Origin: Bacteroidales bacterium
GTDB lineage: Bacteria; Bacteroidota; Bacteroidia; Bacteroidales; WCHB1-69
Length of the DNA stretch: 49,280 bases
NCBI GenBank assembly: GCA_017438945.1
Contig: JAFRUI010000004.1
Location: forward strand, 1-49,280
Direction of reading: 5' to 3'
A program made the position numbers and the translations under genes. Shown piece by piece: positions 32,026-40,615 of this stretch. Below the pieces are notes generated by a model. The model was not told the DNA's origin, did not search any database, and saw nothing but the letters and a program-made list of their open reading frames with translations. Position 1 is the stretch's first letter, and each line of letters starts with the position of its first letter.

Positions 32026-33705
32026 ATGAAGCGTTTGTCACTGATATGGTTTGTTTTAGGGTTAGCGGTTTCGCTTTTCGGCCAAGCCCCGACCTGCTAC
32101 CGTGTCTATTTGAGTGACAAGAACAATACGCCCTATTCCATCAACAACCCGTCAGCCTATTTGTCGCAGCGTGCCATCGACAAGCGTATGCGCTTCAGTA
32201 TTCCCATCACAGAGCAGGATCTACCCATAAATCCGCAATACAAGCAACAGATTTTGGCTTTGGATTCGCAGATGCAGCCGTTGGCCGTCTCCAAATGGAT
32301 GAATACCTTTACGGTGTATTGCCCTGACAGCACGGTCATTCCGCAAATTTTAGACTTGCCGTTTGTGGATTCAATTCTGCCAGTCGGTGCTTATCAGCTT
32401 CATGATAACCCTGTAGCGCAAGCTGTTCCCGAAAACCAAGCACCCATAATCCAAAACACAATCTCTCCCAGCAAAGACACGATGGACTATGGCAAGGGGT
32501 TTGTTCAGATAGCTTTGAACAATGGTCATCTGTTACATTCGGAAGGCTTTCGTGGCGAAGGAATGCTCATTGCCGTAATTGATGCCGGTTTTAGAATAAT
32601 TGAGGAAACCCCTTATTATCAAGACCTTGTGAGCAGTGGTCGTTTTTTGGGCAAATATTCATTGTTACCTAATTTAGTGGATACACTATCCGTTGGAGGA
32701 TATGAAGGCGACCATGGAACAGATATCACATCCGTTATGGCGGCTAATTCCCCCGGAGAATTAATAGGTACAGCCCCCGCTGCCTCCTTCGTTTTAATTC
32801 ACTCTGAATGGGTTGGTTCTGAGCAACTTGTGGAAGAGGATTTCTGGGCCAGGGCTGCCGAAATCGCTGACAGTATCGGTGCCGATGTTGTCAATTCCTC
32901 GTTGGGTTATTGTGATTTCCGAGACTTCCCACAAGCTAATTACCCCCATGCTGAGCTCGATGGACAACATAGTGTCGCTTCGCGCTGCGCCACCATTTTA
33001 GGGGAAAAAGGTATTGTGGTTTGTGTCAGTGCGGGAAACCATGGGAATGACTCCTTATATTACATAGGTCGTCCGGCCGATGCCTTTGATATACTAACTA
33101 TAGGAGCGTGTACCTCCGACAGTCTCATTGCTGGATTCTCGTCTCACGGTTATACAGCGGACAGTCGTGTTAAACCTGATGTCACCGCACATGGAGTTCA
33201 TACATTTTGTTTTACTCCTTATCCCTATTATCCATACAATTTTGTTATGCTTGGATATTATTCTGGCACAAGTATGTCCTGTCCCATCATTGCTGGTCTC
33301 AGTGCCTGTCTCTGGCAGGCCATGCCCCAGTACACCTCAACGGAAATCATGCAGATAATCCGCGAAAGCAGCCACCTCTACAACAACCCTAATCCCGATT
33401 TCGGCTACGGCATCCCGGACTTTTACAAAGCCTACAAGACCCACATCTGTAGCAGCGAGCAAAAACCTTTGCCACTCGGCGTCTATCCGAACCCCGTCAC
33501 CGACAAACTCCACCTCATCAACCACGACGGCAATATCCAGTCCATCAGCATCTACAACGCCGCCGGCCAACTCGTCCTGCAACATACCACCCCGCAATCC
33601 TTCTTCCTTGAAATTGATGTAACGCACTTGTCTCAAGGTTTTTACGTCGGAACGGCCACGCTTGAAGGAAACCATAAAGCTACGTTTAAGTTTGTGAAAA
33701 AGTGA
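32026..33705 (+). CDS. Subtilase (S8) with type A T9SS sorting domain, copy 2
   Basis: This 559-residue protein is a tandem paralogue of the preceding gene, 31 bases downstream. It has the same layout: signal peptide (LIWFVLGLAVSLFGQ), pro-region with LSQRAIDKR, catalytic Asp186 (AVIDAGF), His230 (DHGT), oxyanion Asn338 (SAGNHGN), Ser416 (SGTSMSCPIIAG), and a type A sorting domain from LGVYPNPVTDKL. The pro-region and the sorting domain are nearly identical to copy 1, whereas the catalytic middle has diverged and looks more A/T-rich at third positions. The loop before the catalytic serine is longer and rich in Tyr/Pro (TPYPYYPYNF), which may change specificity. Confidence 0.93.
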   Translation: MKRLSLIWFVLGLAVSLFGQAPTCYRVYLSDKNNTPYSINNPSAYLSQRAIDKRMRFSIPITEQDLPINPQYKQQILALDSQMQPLAVSKWMNTFTVYCPDSTVIPQILDLPFVDSILPVGAYQLHDNPVAQAVPENQAPIIQNTISPSKDTMDYGKGFVQIALNNGHLLHSEGFRGEGMLIAVIDAGFRIIEETPYYQDLVSSGRFLGKYSLLPNLVDTLSVGGYEGDHGTDITSVMAANSPGELIGTAPAASFVLIHSEWVGSEQLVEEDFWARAAEIADSIGADVVNSSLGYCDFRDFPQANYPHAELDGQHSVASRCATILGEKGIVVCVSAGNHGNDSLYYIGRPADAFDILTIGACTSDSLIAGFSSHGYTADSRVKPDVTAHGVHTFCFTPYPYYPYNFVMLGYYSGTSMSCPIIAGLSACLWQAMPQYTSTEIMQIIRESSHLYNNPNPDFGYGIPDFYKAYKTHICSSEQKPLPLGVYPNPVTDKLHLINHDGNIQSISIYNAAGQLVLQHTTPQSFFLEIDVTHLSQGFYVGTATLEGNHKATFKFVKK

Positions 33706-33720
33706 TCAGGCAACAAGCTT

Positions 33721-33755
33721 CAATAACCCATAACCAATAACCCATAACCATTCAA
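33721..33755. repeat. Heptanucleotide-period array before purC
   Basis: Units CAATAAC, CCATAAC, CAATAAC, CCATAAC, CATTCAA end two bases before the purC ATG. The CAATAACCCATAACC word is the inverse of the one at 22957 and 28001. Confidence 0.8.
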
Positions 33756-33757
33756 TA

Positions 33758-34702
33758 ATGAACGCCTTAACAAAAACCAATTACCAATTCCCGAACCAAA
33801 AATCGGTGTATCACGGAAAAGTCCGTGACGTCTATTTCTTGGACGATGTGTTAGTGATGGTCGCCAGCGACCGCATCAGCGCCTTCGATGTCATTTTACC
33901 GAAGGGTATTCCTTACAAAGGTCAGATCCTCAACCAGATAGCTTCCAAGTTCTTGGATGCCACCAGCGACATCTGCCCGAATTGGAAGATGGCCTCCCCC
34001 GACCCGATGGTCACGGTGGGCCGCACCTGCAAGGGCTTCCCGGTGGAGATGATCGTGCGCGGCTACCTCTGCGGCAGCGCATGGCGCTTCTACAAGAACG
34101 GCGGCCGCAACCTCTGCGGCAACATCCTGCCCGACGGCATGAAGGAGAACCAGAAGTTCCCCGTGCCGCTCATCACCCCGACCACTAAGGCCGAACAGGG
34201 CGAACACGACGCCGACATCTCCAAGGAGGAAATCCTTGCCAAGGGACTCGTCTCCCCTGAAGATTACGCCGTTTTGGAAGATTACACGATGAAGCTCTTC
34301 TTGCGCGGCACGGAAATCGCAGCCAAGAAGGGACTTATCCTCGTGGATACCAAGTACGAATTCGGCAAAGTGGATGACAAAATCTACCTCATTGATGAGA
34401 TCCATACTCCCGACTCCTCCCGTTACTTCTACGCCCAGGGCTACGAAGAGCAGTTCGCCAAAGGGCTGCCGCAGAAGCAGTTGTCGAAGGAGTTTGTGCG
34501 CGAATGGCTGATGGCCAACGGCTTCCAAGGACAGGAAGGCCAGCAAGTGCCCGAAATGACCGAAGAGGTCGTCAACGGTATCACCAACCGCTACATCGAG
34601 CTCTACGAGCATATCACCGGCGAAAAGTTCGTCCCCGCCCCCGCCGACAACGTGGAGCAACGGATTTATGACAATGTCACGAAATGGCTCGCGAATAGAT
34701 AA
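33758..34702 (+). CDS. purC: Phosphoribosylaminoimidazole-succinocarboxamide synthase
   Basis: This 314-residue enzyme joins aspartate to CAIR in purine synthesis, using ATP. It has the N-terminal [29 protein letters not shown] signature, the [15 protein letters not shown] segment, and [12 protein letters not shown] with [12 protein letters not shown], which holds the metal-binding Asp and Glu and the conserved DS motif. The length and insertions match the longer Bacteroidota/eukaryote-like form. No other purine genes are adjacent. Confidence 0.96.
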   Translation: MNALTKTNYQFPNQKSVYHGKVRDVYFLDDVLVMVASDRISAFDVILPKGIPYKGQILNQIASKFLDATSDICPNWKMASPDPMVTVGRTCKGFPVEMIVRGYLCGSAWRFYKNGGRNLCGNILPDGMKENQKFPVPLITPTTKAEQGEHDADISKEEILAKGLVSPEDYAVLEDYTMKLFLRGTEIAAKKGLILVDTKYEFGKVDDKIYLIDEIHTPDSSRYFYAQGYEEQFAKGLPQKQLSKEFVREWLMANGFQGQEGQQVPEMTEEVVNGITNRYIELYEHITGEKFVPAPADNVEQRIYDNVTKWLANR

Positions 34703-34704
34703 AA

Positions 34705-34785
34705 TGTAGGGACGTATCGCATACGTCCATGCAACGGACGTATGCAATATGGATTTGCGACGGACGTATGCGATACGTCCCTACA
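34705..34785. repeat. Large palindromic repeat after purC
   Basis: Perfect 24-base inverted arms (34705-34728 and 34762-34785) begin TGTAGGGACGTATCGC and end with its complement. The 33-base centre contains a further partial copy (GGACGTATGCAATATGG). It belongs to a family of palindromes in this window with TGTAG(G/A)G(A/G)CG ends. It may act as a hairpin terminator for purC. Confidence 0.85.
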
Positions 34786-34790
34786 AAATA

Positions 34791-34811
34791 ATAACCCATA
34801 ACCATTAAAAG
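34791..34811. repeat. Short heptanucleotide-period array before the CoA-disulfide reductase gene
   Basis: Units ATAACCC, ATAACCA, TTAAAAG lie directly between the palindrome and the ATG at 34813. The same CATAACC word occurs before purC. Confidence 0.55.
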
Positions 34812-34812
34812 A

Positions 34813-36486
34813 ATGAAATACGTCATCATAGGCGGCGTGGCAGGCGGAGCATCGGCGGCCGCACGACTGAGAAGACTCAGTGAAGATGCTGAAATCATCA
34901 TGTTCGAGAAAGGCGAACACATCTCGTACGCCAACTGCGGAATGCCCTACTACATCGGCAACACGATTGAGGAGCGCAAGCGGTTGTTCGTGCAGACCCC
35001 CGTGTCGTTCGGCAACCGTTACGATGTGGACGTCAGGACGTTGCAGGAGGTGACGGCTATCGACCGCGAGGCGCACACCGTGGAGGTCAAGAACCTGCGC
35101 AACGGCAAGACCTACACCGAGGACTATGACATCCTCTTGCTGTCGCCCGGCGCCGAACCGGTAATTCCCGAACTGCCCGGCATCCACAGCGAGAAGATCT
35201 TCACCCTTCGCAGCGTCAGCGACTGCGACAAAATCAAGATGCAAGCCGTTGAATCACTGAAAGATAACGCAAAAGCAGTTATCATCGGTGGTGGCTTCAT
35301 CGGATTGGAGATGGCAGAGAACCTGCACAAGATCGGCTACCAGATTACGGTAGTGGAGAAGGCCGGCCACATCCTCACGCCCGTGGATGAACCTATCGCC
35401 GCCATCGCGGAGAAGCATCTGAGAGACAAGGGCGTGCAGCTGATTACTGGTAACGGCATCAGCGGGTTTGAGGAAAGCGGCGACCAGCTGATCGTCTGTC
35501 TCGAAGACGGGCAGAAGTTATCCTGCGACCTCGCGGTACTGAGCATCGGCGTGCGTCCGAACACCGCATTGGCCGAAGCCGCCGGTCTGGAAATCGGCCG
35601 GGGTATCAAGGTCAACGAGTATCTGCAGACCTCCGATGAGCGCATCTTCGCTGTGGGCGACGCCATCGAGTTCCCGCATCCGGTGACGGGTGTTCCGTAC
35701 TGCAACTTCCTTGCGGGTCCCGCGAATGCGCAAGCCCGTATCGCCGCCATGAACATGGTCTATCCCGAAAGCGTGGTCTATCAAGGCTCTGTGGGCACCG
35801 CCATCGCCAAGATTTTCGACTTGGCCGTGGCCAGCACCGGTCTGAACGAAGCGGCTTTGCAACGGGCGAACCTCGCCTACGAGACCGTCATCGTACACCC
35901 CGCGGCGCACGCCACCTACTACCCCGGCAGCACCCCGATGTCGCTGAAACTGAACTTCTCCATGGAGGACGGCACGATTTACGGCGCACAGGCTATCGGG
36001 AATCAAAATATTGACAAACAGATTGATACTATCTCCCTCTTGCTCAAGCACCATGGAACTATCTTCGACCTGGTAAACAGCGAGCATACCTACGCGCCGC
36101 CGTTCGGCTCAGCCAAGAGTCCCGTGATGTTCGCCGGCATGGTGGCGGAGAACATCTTCGCCCACTTGATGAACCCGATTCACGTGCGCCAGTTAGACGA
36201 AATGATTGACAACAAGGAGGACTTCTTCCTCTTGGATGTTCGCGAACTGCCTGAATACAAGAGCGGCACGATTGAAGGGGCGACCCGCTATTCCGTGGAT
36301 GAGCTGCGCGAGTTCTTAGAAGAGATTCCCGAAGGCAAAAAGATTGTGGCCTTCTGCGAGGTCGGTCTGCGCGGCTATGTGGCCTCCCGCATCCTCATGC
36401 AGAACGGTTTCGACGAGGTGTATAATTTGATTGGGGGGATGCGGACGTACCGACTGATTGGGCGGCACAATGTAATTCAGAATTAA
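34813..36486 (+). CDS. CoA-disulfide reductase-like flavoprotein with rhodanese domain
   Basis: This 557-residue protein has an FAD-binding Rossmann fold (VIIGGVAGGASAAARLRR) with the single redox cysteine Cys42 in SYANCGMPYY, an NAD(P)H-binding fold (AVIIGGGFIGLEMAENL), the FAD contact IFAVGDAIE, and a dimerisation domain to ~455. A C-terminal rhodanese domain carries Cys515 in AFCEVGLRG. This is the CoADR-RHD type, known in other bacteria as CoA-disulfide, CoA-persulfide or polysulfide reductases that use CoA as cofactor. The likely role is thiol or sulfane-sulfur handling in the cytosol. No sulfur genes are adjacent. Confidence 0.9.
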   Translation: MKYVIIGGVAGGASAAARLRRLSEDAEIIMFEKGEHISYANCGMPYYIGNTIEERKRLFVQTPVSFGNRYDVDVRTLQEVTAIDREAHTVEVKNLRNGKTYTEDYDILLLSPGAEPVIPELPGIHSEKIFTLRSVSDCDKIKMQAVESLKDNAKAVIIGGGFIGLEMAENLHKIGYQITVVEKAGHILTPVDEPIAAIAEKHLRDKGVQLITGNGISGFEESGDQLIVCLEDGQKLSCDLAVLSIGVRPNTALAEAAGLEIGRGIKVNEYLQTSDERIFAVGDAIEFPHPVTGVPYCNFLAGPANAQARIAAMNMVYPESVVYQGSVGTAIAKIFDLAVASTGLNEAALQRANLAYETVIVHPAAHATYYPGSTPMSLKLNFSMEDGTIYGAQAIGNQNIDKQIDTISLLLKHHGTIFDLVNSEHTYAPPFGSAKSPVMFAGMVAENIFAHLMNPIHVRQLDEMIDNKEDFFLLDVRELPEYKSGTIEGATRYSVDELREFLEEIPEGKKIVAFCEVGLRGYVASRILMQNGFDEVYNLIGGMRTYRLIGRHNVIQN

Positions 36487-36576
36487 GAATTAAAAATTAA
36501 GAATGATAAATGCTGTTGCCTGTTCCCTATTGCCTTTTGCATGATCACTGTTCACTAATCACTGATCACAAAAAAT
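36478..36576. repeat. Long heptanucleotide-period array before hutH
   Basis: Units are CAGAATT, AAGAATT, AAAAATT, AAGAATG, ATAAATG, then one extra base, then TGTTGCC, TGTTCCC, TATTGCC, TTTTGCA, TGATCAC, TGTTCAC, TAATCAC, TGATCAC. Three unrelated unit types follow each other with the 7-base period kept. The left end overlaps the stop codon of the reductase gene. Confidence 0.8.
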
Positions 36577-36605
36577 CAAAAATAACAATAAAAAATCGTA
36601 ATAAA

Positions 36606-38099
36606 ATGAAAAAACACCAAATTTCAACCAAGTTTCTCAGCATTGAGAAAGTATCAAAAATCATTGAGCGCAAGCAGAAGATTGAACTGTCCGAAGAGGC
36701 GATTGCGGCGGTGAAGAAGTGCCGCGACTTCTTGGACACCAAAGCAGCCAAGAGCGCGGAACCGATTTACGGCGTGACCACCGGCTTCGGTTCTCTCTGC
36801 AACAAGCACATCTCTGCCAAGGATTTATCGACCTTGCAACGCAACCTCGTCATTTCACACGCCTGCGGCGTGGGCGAAGAGGTGCCGCAAGAAATCGTGC
36901 AACTCATGCTGCTCCTGAAAGTGCAATCCTTGTCCTACGGTCACTCCGGTGTACAGCTTGACACCATCCAACGACTGGTGGACTTCTACAACAAGGGCGT
37001 ATATCCCGTTGTGTATCAACAAGGTTCACTCGGAGCTTCCGGTGACCTGGCTCCGCTGGCGCATCTTTCATTGCCTATCATCGGCATGGGTGAAGTTTAT
37101 TACCGCAACAAAAAATACTCTGCCGCCGAAATCAACGAGAAATTCGGTTGGAAGCCCATCACGCTGAAGTCCAAAGAGGGCCTTGCCCTGCTTAACGGTA
37201 CGCAGTTCATGAGTTCCTATGCCGTCTGGTTGCTGATGAAGGCCCGCAAGCTCAGCTGGCTCGCCGACATTATCGGAGCCATCTCCTTGGAGGCTTTCGA
37301 CGGCCGCATCGAACCGTTCAATATGCTCGTGCATCTTGTACGCCCACATGCCGGACAAATCACCACGGCTGCTCATATCTCGCAACTGCTTGAAGGTTCG
37401 GAAATTATCGCCCAACACAAAGAGCACGTGCAGGATCCCTACTCCTTCCGCTGCATGCCGCAGGTACACGGTGCGTCCAAAGATGCCATCGAGCACGTGC
37501 AGAACGTGGTCGAGACCGAAATCAACTCCGTCACCGACAACCCGACGGTCTTCCCAGACGAGGACATCATCGTCAGCGCGGGTAACTTCCACGGTCAGCC
37601 GTTGGCATTGGTCTTGGACTTCCTCTCCATCGCCATGGCAGAGCTCGGCAACATCTCCGAACGCCGTATCTATCAACTGATTGGCGGCAAGCGTGGTCTG
37701 CCGTCCTTCCTCGTGAAGAACCCCGGACTCAACTCCGGCTTCATGATTCCGCAGTATGCCGCCGCCTCTATCGTGAACCAAAACAAGGTCTTCACGATGC
37801 CCTGCTCCACCGACTCCATCGAATCATCACAAGGTCAGGAGGACCACGTGAGTATGGGGGCCAACGCCGCCACGAAGTGCTACTTGGTGGTCAACAACGT
37901 GGAGAAGATCCTCGGCATCGAGCTGTTCAACGCCGCCCAAGCCCTCGACTTCCGCAAACCGCTGAAGAGCTCCGAATTCATCGAGGAGTTTGTGAAAATC
38001 TATCGTGAATACGTACCGTTCGTGGAGAACGACACCTACATGCACGAACTGATCCAGAAGTCCATCGACTTCATCAAGGGCGTGCGGGTGGTGATGTAA
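36606..38099 (+). CDS. hutH: Histidine ammonia-lyase
   Basis: This 497-residue MIO enzyme removes ammonia from histidine to give urocanate. The cofactor-forming Ala144-Ser145-Gly146 lies in GSLGASGDLAPLAHL. The selectivity position reads Ser84-His85 (NLVISHACGVG), which points to histidine rather than tyrosine or phenylalanine. Tyr55 in YGVTTGFG is the lid tyrosine. Further family segments are PQVHGASKDAI and SSQGQEDHVSMGANAA. The frame is open back to 36510, but that extension is low-complexity heptad repeat, so ATG 36606 is used. No hutU, hutI or ftcD is nearby, which is unusual for the pathway. Confidence 0.92.
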   Translation: MKKHQISTKFLSIEKVSKIIERKQKIELSEEAIAAVKKCRDFLDTKAAKSAEPIYGVTTGFGSLCNKHISAKDLSTLQRNLVISHACGVGEEVPQEIVQLMLLLKVQSLSYGHSGVQLDTIQRLVDFYNKGVYPVVYQQGSLGASGDLAPLAHLSLPIIGMGEVYYRNKKYSAAEINEKFGWKPITLKSKEGLALLNGTQFMSSYAVWLLMKARKLSWLADIIGAISLEAFDGRIEPFNMLVHLVRPHAGQITTAAHISQLLEGSEIIAQHKEHVQDPYSFRCMPQVHGASKDAIEHVQNVVETEINSVTDNPTVFPDEDIIVSAGNFHGQPLALVLDFLSIAMAELGNISERRIYQLIGGKRGLPSFLVKNPGLNSGFMIPQYAAASIVNQNKVFTMPCSTDSIESSQGQEDHVSMGANAATKCYLVVNNVEKILGIELFNAAQALDFRKPLKSSEFIEEFVKIYREYVPFVENDTYMHELIQKSIDFIKGVRVVM

Positions 38100-38232
38100 C
38101 CAGCTATTGGTTGTTGGCTGTTAGCTATTGGCTTATTCACTGGCGAGATTCTTTAGACATTGGACTTGAGACTTGGGACTTAAAAAATGCCAATAGCTAA
38201 TAGCCAAAAGCTAAAAGCTAAAAGCTGAAAGA
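38100..38232. repeat. Long heptanucleotide-period array after hutH
   Basis: Nineteen consecutive 7-base units (133 bases) with no phase break are seen. Runs of similar units follow each other: TTGGTTG/TTGGCTG/TTAGCTA/TTGGCTT, then GACATTG/GACTTGA/GACTTGG/GACTTAA, then CAATAGC/TAATAGC/CAAAAGC/TAAAAGC/TAAAAGC. The first and last thirds are inverted relative to each other: TTAGCTATTGGC (38121-38132) pairs with GCCAATAGCTAA (38189-38200). It starts one base after the hutH stop. Confidence 0.85.
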
Positions 38233-38255
38233 TACAAACGATAATATTGTTAACG

Positions 38256-38756
38256 ATGAAAAAGTTCAGTATCGGTATTATAGTCATTCTCTTGGTAATC
38301 GCCACATTCGGTTGCCGGCGCGAGCCGAAATACTCCATTGTTCCGCACATCGAGTTCGTTTCGTTGGAGAAAGTCGATAATGGCACCGGTCATGACAGCC
38401 AAGCGGAGTTAACCATCTATTTCCAGGATGGCGACGGGGATATTGGCCTGGATGAAACAGACCGAAATCCGGTTTTCGCCGTTGATTCTCCATACTACTA
38501 CAATTTTTTCATCCATCTATACGAAAAGCAGCAAGGTGAATGGGTGGAATTAGAGTTACCCACGCCATTGCATTCCCGCATCCCGCATCTTAGCAATGAC
38601 GTGCCAGAATCCATCGAAGGCAAGTTGTCCATCCTTACGTTCATCAACAACCCATATTCCCCGTACGACACGGTGCGGCTCTCTTGCTACCTTGTGGACC
38701 GCGCCCTGCATCACAGTGACACCATTTTCACCCCAGAAATAATCGTAAAAAAATGA
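38256..38756 (+). CDS. Small lipoprotein with DGDGDIGL motif
   Basis: This 166-residue protein has a lipoprotein signal peptide (MKKFSIGIIVILLVIATFGC; lipobox ATFGC), so it is predicted to be membrane-anchored in the periplasm or at the cell surface. It contains LTIYFQDGDGDIGLDETD, a motif common in small Bacteroidota lipoproteins with an immunoglobulin-like fold; the Asp-rich loop could bind calcium. ATG 38256 is preferred to the in-frame TTG at 38247. Its stop overlaps the nadC ATG by 4 bases, so the two are translationally coupled although no functional link is evident. Confidence 0.75.
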   Translation: MKKFSIGIIVILLVIATFGCRREPKYSIVPHIEFVSLEKVDNGTGHDSQAELTIYFQDGDGDIGLDETDRNPVFAVDSPYYYNFFIHLYEKQQGEWVELELPTPLHSRIPHLSNDVPESIEGKLSILTFINNPYSPYDTVRLSCYLVDRALHHSDTIFTPEIIVKK

Positions 38757-39598
38757 AAATAACAGATAAAGTTAAAGAACTGATAGCATTAACGTTACAA
38801 GAGGACATCGGTAACGGTGACCACTCCTCGCTCTCCTGCATCCCAGCGGAGGCACAAGGTGACATGAAGCTGCTCATCAAGCAAGATGGTGTTCTTGCCG
38901 GGGTCGATGTAGCCCGCGAGGTGCTGCGCCAAGTCGACGAGAACATCCGCATGGAGCTGTTGCTTCCCGATGGCACCGACGTGAAAAAAGGCGACATCGC
39001 CTTCACCTTGCACGGCTCTTCACGCAACATGTTAACGGCTGAACGTACGCTCCTGAACTTCATGCAGCGCATGAGCGGTATCGCCACCACAACTCGCGAA
39101 TATGTTGATTTGGTGAAAGATACGGACGTCACTCTGCTCGACACGCGCAAGACAACCCCCAACATGCGCATTTTCGAGAAGTATGCCGTGACGGTTGGTG
39201 GAGCGCAAAACCACCGCTTCGGTCTATACGACATGATGATGCTCAAGGACAACCACATCGACTTTGCCGGCGGCATCGAAAAAGCCATTGACGCTGCCAA
39301 CAAATATCTGAAAGACAACAATTTGCAGTTGAATATCGAGATTGAAACCCGCAGTCTGAAGGATGTCCAGCGCGTGCTGGATCACGGTGGCGTACAGCGC
39401 ATCATGTTCGACAATTTCACTCCGGACATGATCCGCGAAGGCGTGAAGATGGTGGATCACCGCATGGAAACCGAAGCATCCGGTGGCATCGTGCGCGAAA
39501 CCCTACATGACTACGCTGTCACTGGCGTCGATTTCATCTCCGTCGGTGCCTTCACCCACCAGATCAAGAGCTTGGATATGAGCCTCAAAGCCCTTTGA
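38753..39598 (+). CDS. nadC: Nicotinate-nucleotide pyrophosphorylase (carboxylating)
   Basis: This 281-residue enzyme converts quinolinate and PRPP to nicotinate mononucleotide in NAD synthesis. Family segments are LTLQEDIGNGDHSS at the N-terminus, LTAERTLLNFMQRMSGIATTT, LLDTRKTTPNMRIFEKYAVTVGGAQNHR (the conserved Arg/Lys/His quinolinate site), MLKDNHI, and the C-terminal TGVDFISVGAFTH phosphate loop. Length is normal. nadA and nadB are not in the window. It is followed 9 bases later by yihY. Confidence 0.96.
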   Translation: MKITDKVKELIALTLQEDIGNGDHSSLSCIPAEAQGDMKLLIKQDGVLAGVDVAREVLRQVDENIRMELLLPDGTDVKKGDIAFTLHGSSRNMLTAERTLLNFMQRMSGIATTTREYVDLVKDTDVTLLDTRKTTPNMRIFEKYAVTVGGAQNHRFGLYDMMMLKDNHIDFAGGIEKAIDAANKYLKDNNLQLNIEIETRSLKDVQRVLDHGGVQRIMFDNFTPDMIREGVKMVDHRMETEASGGIVRETLHDYAVTGVDFISVGAFTHQIKSLDMSLKAL

Positions 39599-39607
39599 AC
39601 CTTGACG

Positions 39608-40606
39608 ATGAAACGATTTTTCCGATATGCGAAACTGAAACTCCGACAATGGAGCAATGATCTGGAACGTGTTCCAGGTTTCGGGAAGGTTGTGGCAAAA
39701 TCAAAAACCATGACGCTTCCCGGTCTGATGAAAGTGCCGCTTTACGATGTGATGCGGTTCTTCGGGCAGTCGTTGAGCAAGGGGGTGGTTTTCCAGCGCG
39801 CCGCCGCTATCACCTACCGGGTTTTCGTTGCCGTGATCCCCATGATCATCGCTCTGTTCTCCGCCATCGCCTTTTTCGGGGAGGATTTCCGTCTCACCCT
39901 GATGTCTTTGCTCGAATCCATCACGCCCGTTTATGTATGGCCGGCCATCTCCGGAATGATCACAGATGTGGTGATGCGCCAAAACGGTACCTTGTCGTCC
40001 TTCATGTTCATTATTGGTATCTATTTCACTATCGTTTGCATCAACGGTATTCTGGTGGCCATGACTTCGTCCTATTACACCGAAGAAAAGCGCAACATTT
40101 TCAATCAGATTATGCTTAGTGCTAAGCTTATGTTGCTGACCTTTCTCATCATAGTGATGGTGGCAGCCTTTTTCATTCTGGCATCGCTGACCATCCGGTA
40201 CGTCCACACAAATTACGTTAACAATCCGCTCCTATATTATTTTGTGGTTCACTTCATCAAATGGCTGTTAGTGTATGCCGCGGTCTATTTTCTCATCAGT
40301 ATTTTTTACTATCTGGCTCCTGTCAAGCGCGGTGACTACAAATTCTTCTCCGCCGGATCCTCTACGTGTACTATTTTATTAGTGGTATTGATATGGCTTC
40401 TCAACATCTATTTCTCCAATTTCGACAACTACAACCTGATTTACGGCTCTTTGGGTGCCATTTTCGCCATTTTGCTGTGGATTAACTGGAGCGCTGCCAT
40501 CTTTCTGATTTGCTATGACTTGAATGTCAGCATTGCCAAGGCAAAAAGTGAGAATAAGAAGCTGAGCGATCAATTGGAACAAAACATTATGAATGATAAA
40601 GAATAA
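39608..40606 (+). CDS. YihY/BrkB-family membrane protein
   Basis: This 332-residue protein has six membrane helices. The conserved N-terminal segment FQRAAAITYRVFVAVIPMIIALFSAIAFF is the family pattern (normally ALA.RTLLALVPLL), and IYGSLGAIFAILLWINWSAAIFLICYDLN is the conserved last helix pair. The function of the family is unsettled; it was once wrongly called RNase BN. I chose ATG 39608 over the TTG at 39602. It is followed after 9 bases by a small membrane protein gene. Confidence 0.88.
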   Translation: MKRFFRYAKLKLRQWSNDLERVPGFGKVVAKSKTMTLPGLMKVPLYDVMRFFGQSLSKGVVFQRAAAITYRVFVAVIPMIIALFSAIAFFGEDFRLTLMSLLESITPVYVWPAISGMITDVVMRQNGTLSSFMFIIGIYFTIVCINGILVAMTSSYYTEEKRNIFNQIMLSAKLMLLTFLIIVMVAAFFILASLTIRYVHTNYVNNPLLYYFVVHFIKWLLVYAAVYFLISIFYYLAPVKRGDYKFFSAGSSTCTILLVVLIWLLNIYFSNFDNYNLIYGSLGAIFAILLWINWSAAIFLICYDLNVSIAKAKSENKKLSDQLEQNIMNDKE

Positions 40607-40615
40607 TTTGCTACT

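Noticed and set aside
34705-34785. Insertion sequence with transposase
   Set aside because: Only inverted arms and a 33-base centre are present; there is no coding capacity, so it is listed as a palindromic repeat.
36510-36605. N-terminal extension of HutH to 36510
   Set aside because: The extension is translated heptad repeat and does not belong to the family; ATG 36606 gives the normal length.
36606-38099. Tyrosine or phenylalanine ammonia-lyase (aryl polyene context)
   Set aside because: The Ser84-His85 selectivity pair and SHA-G-G segment fit histidine; no aryl polyene or resorcinol genes are nearby.
36478-38232. CRISPR array
   Set aside because: Units are 7 bases, contiguous and drifting, with no 25-40 base repeats or unique spacers, and no cas genes are present.
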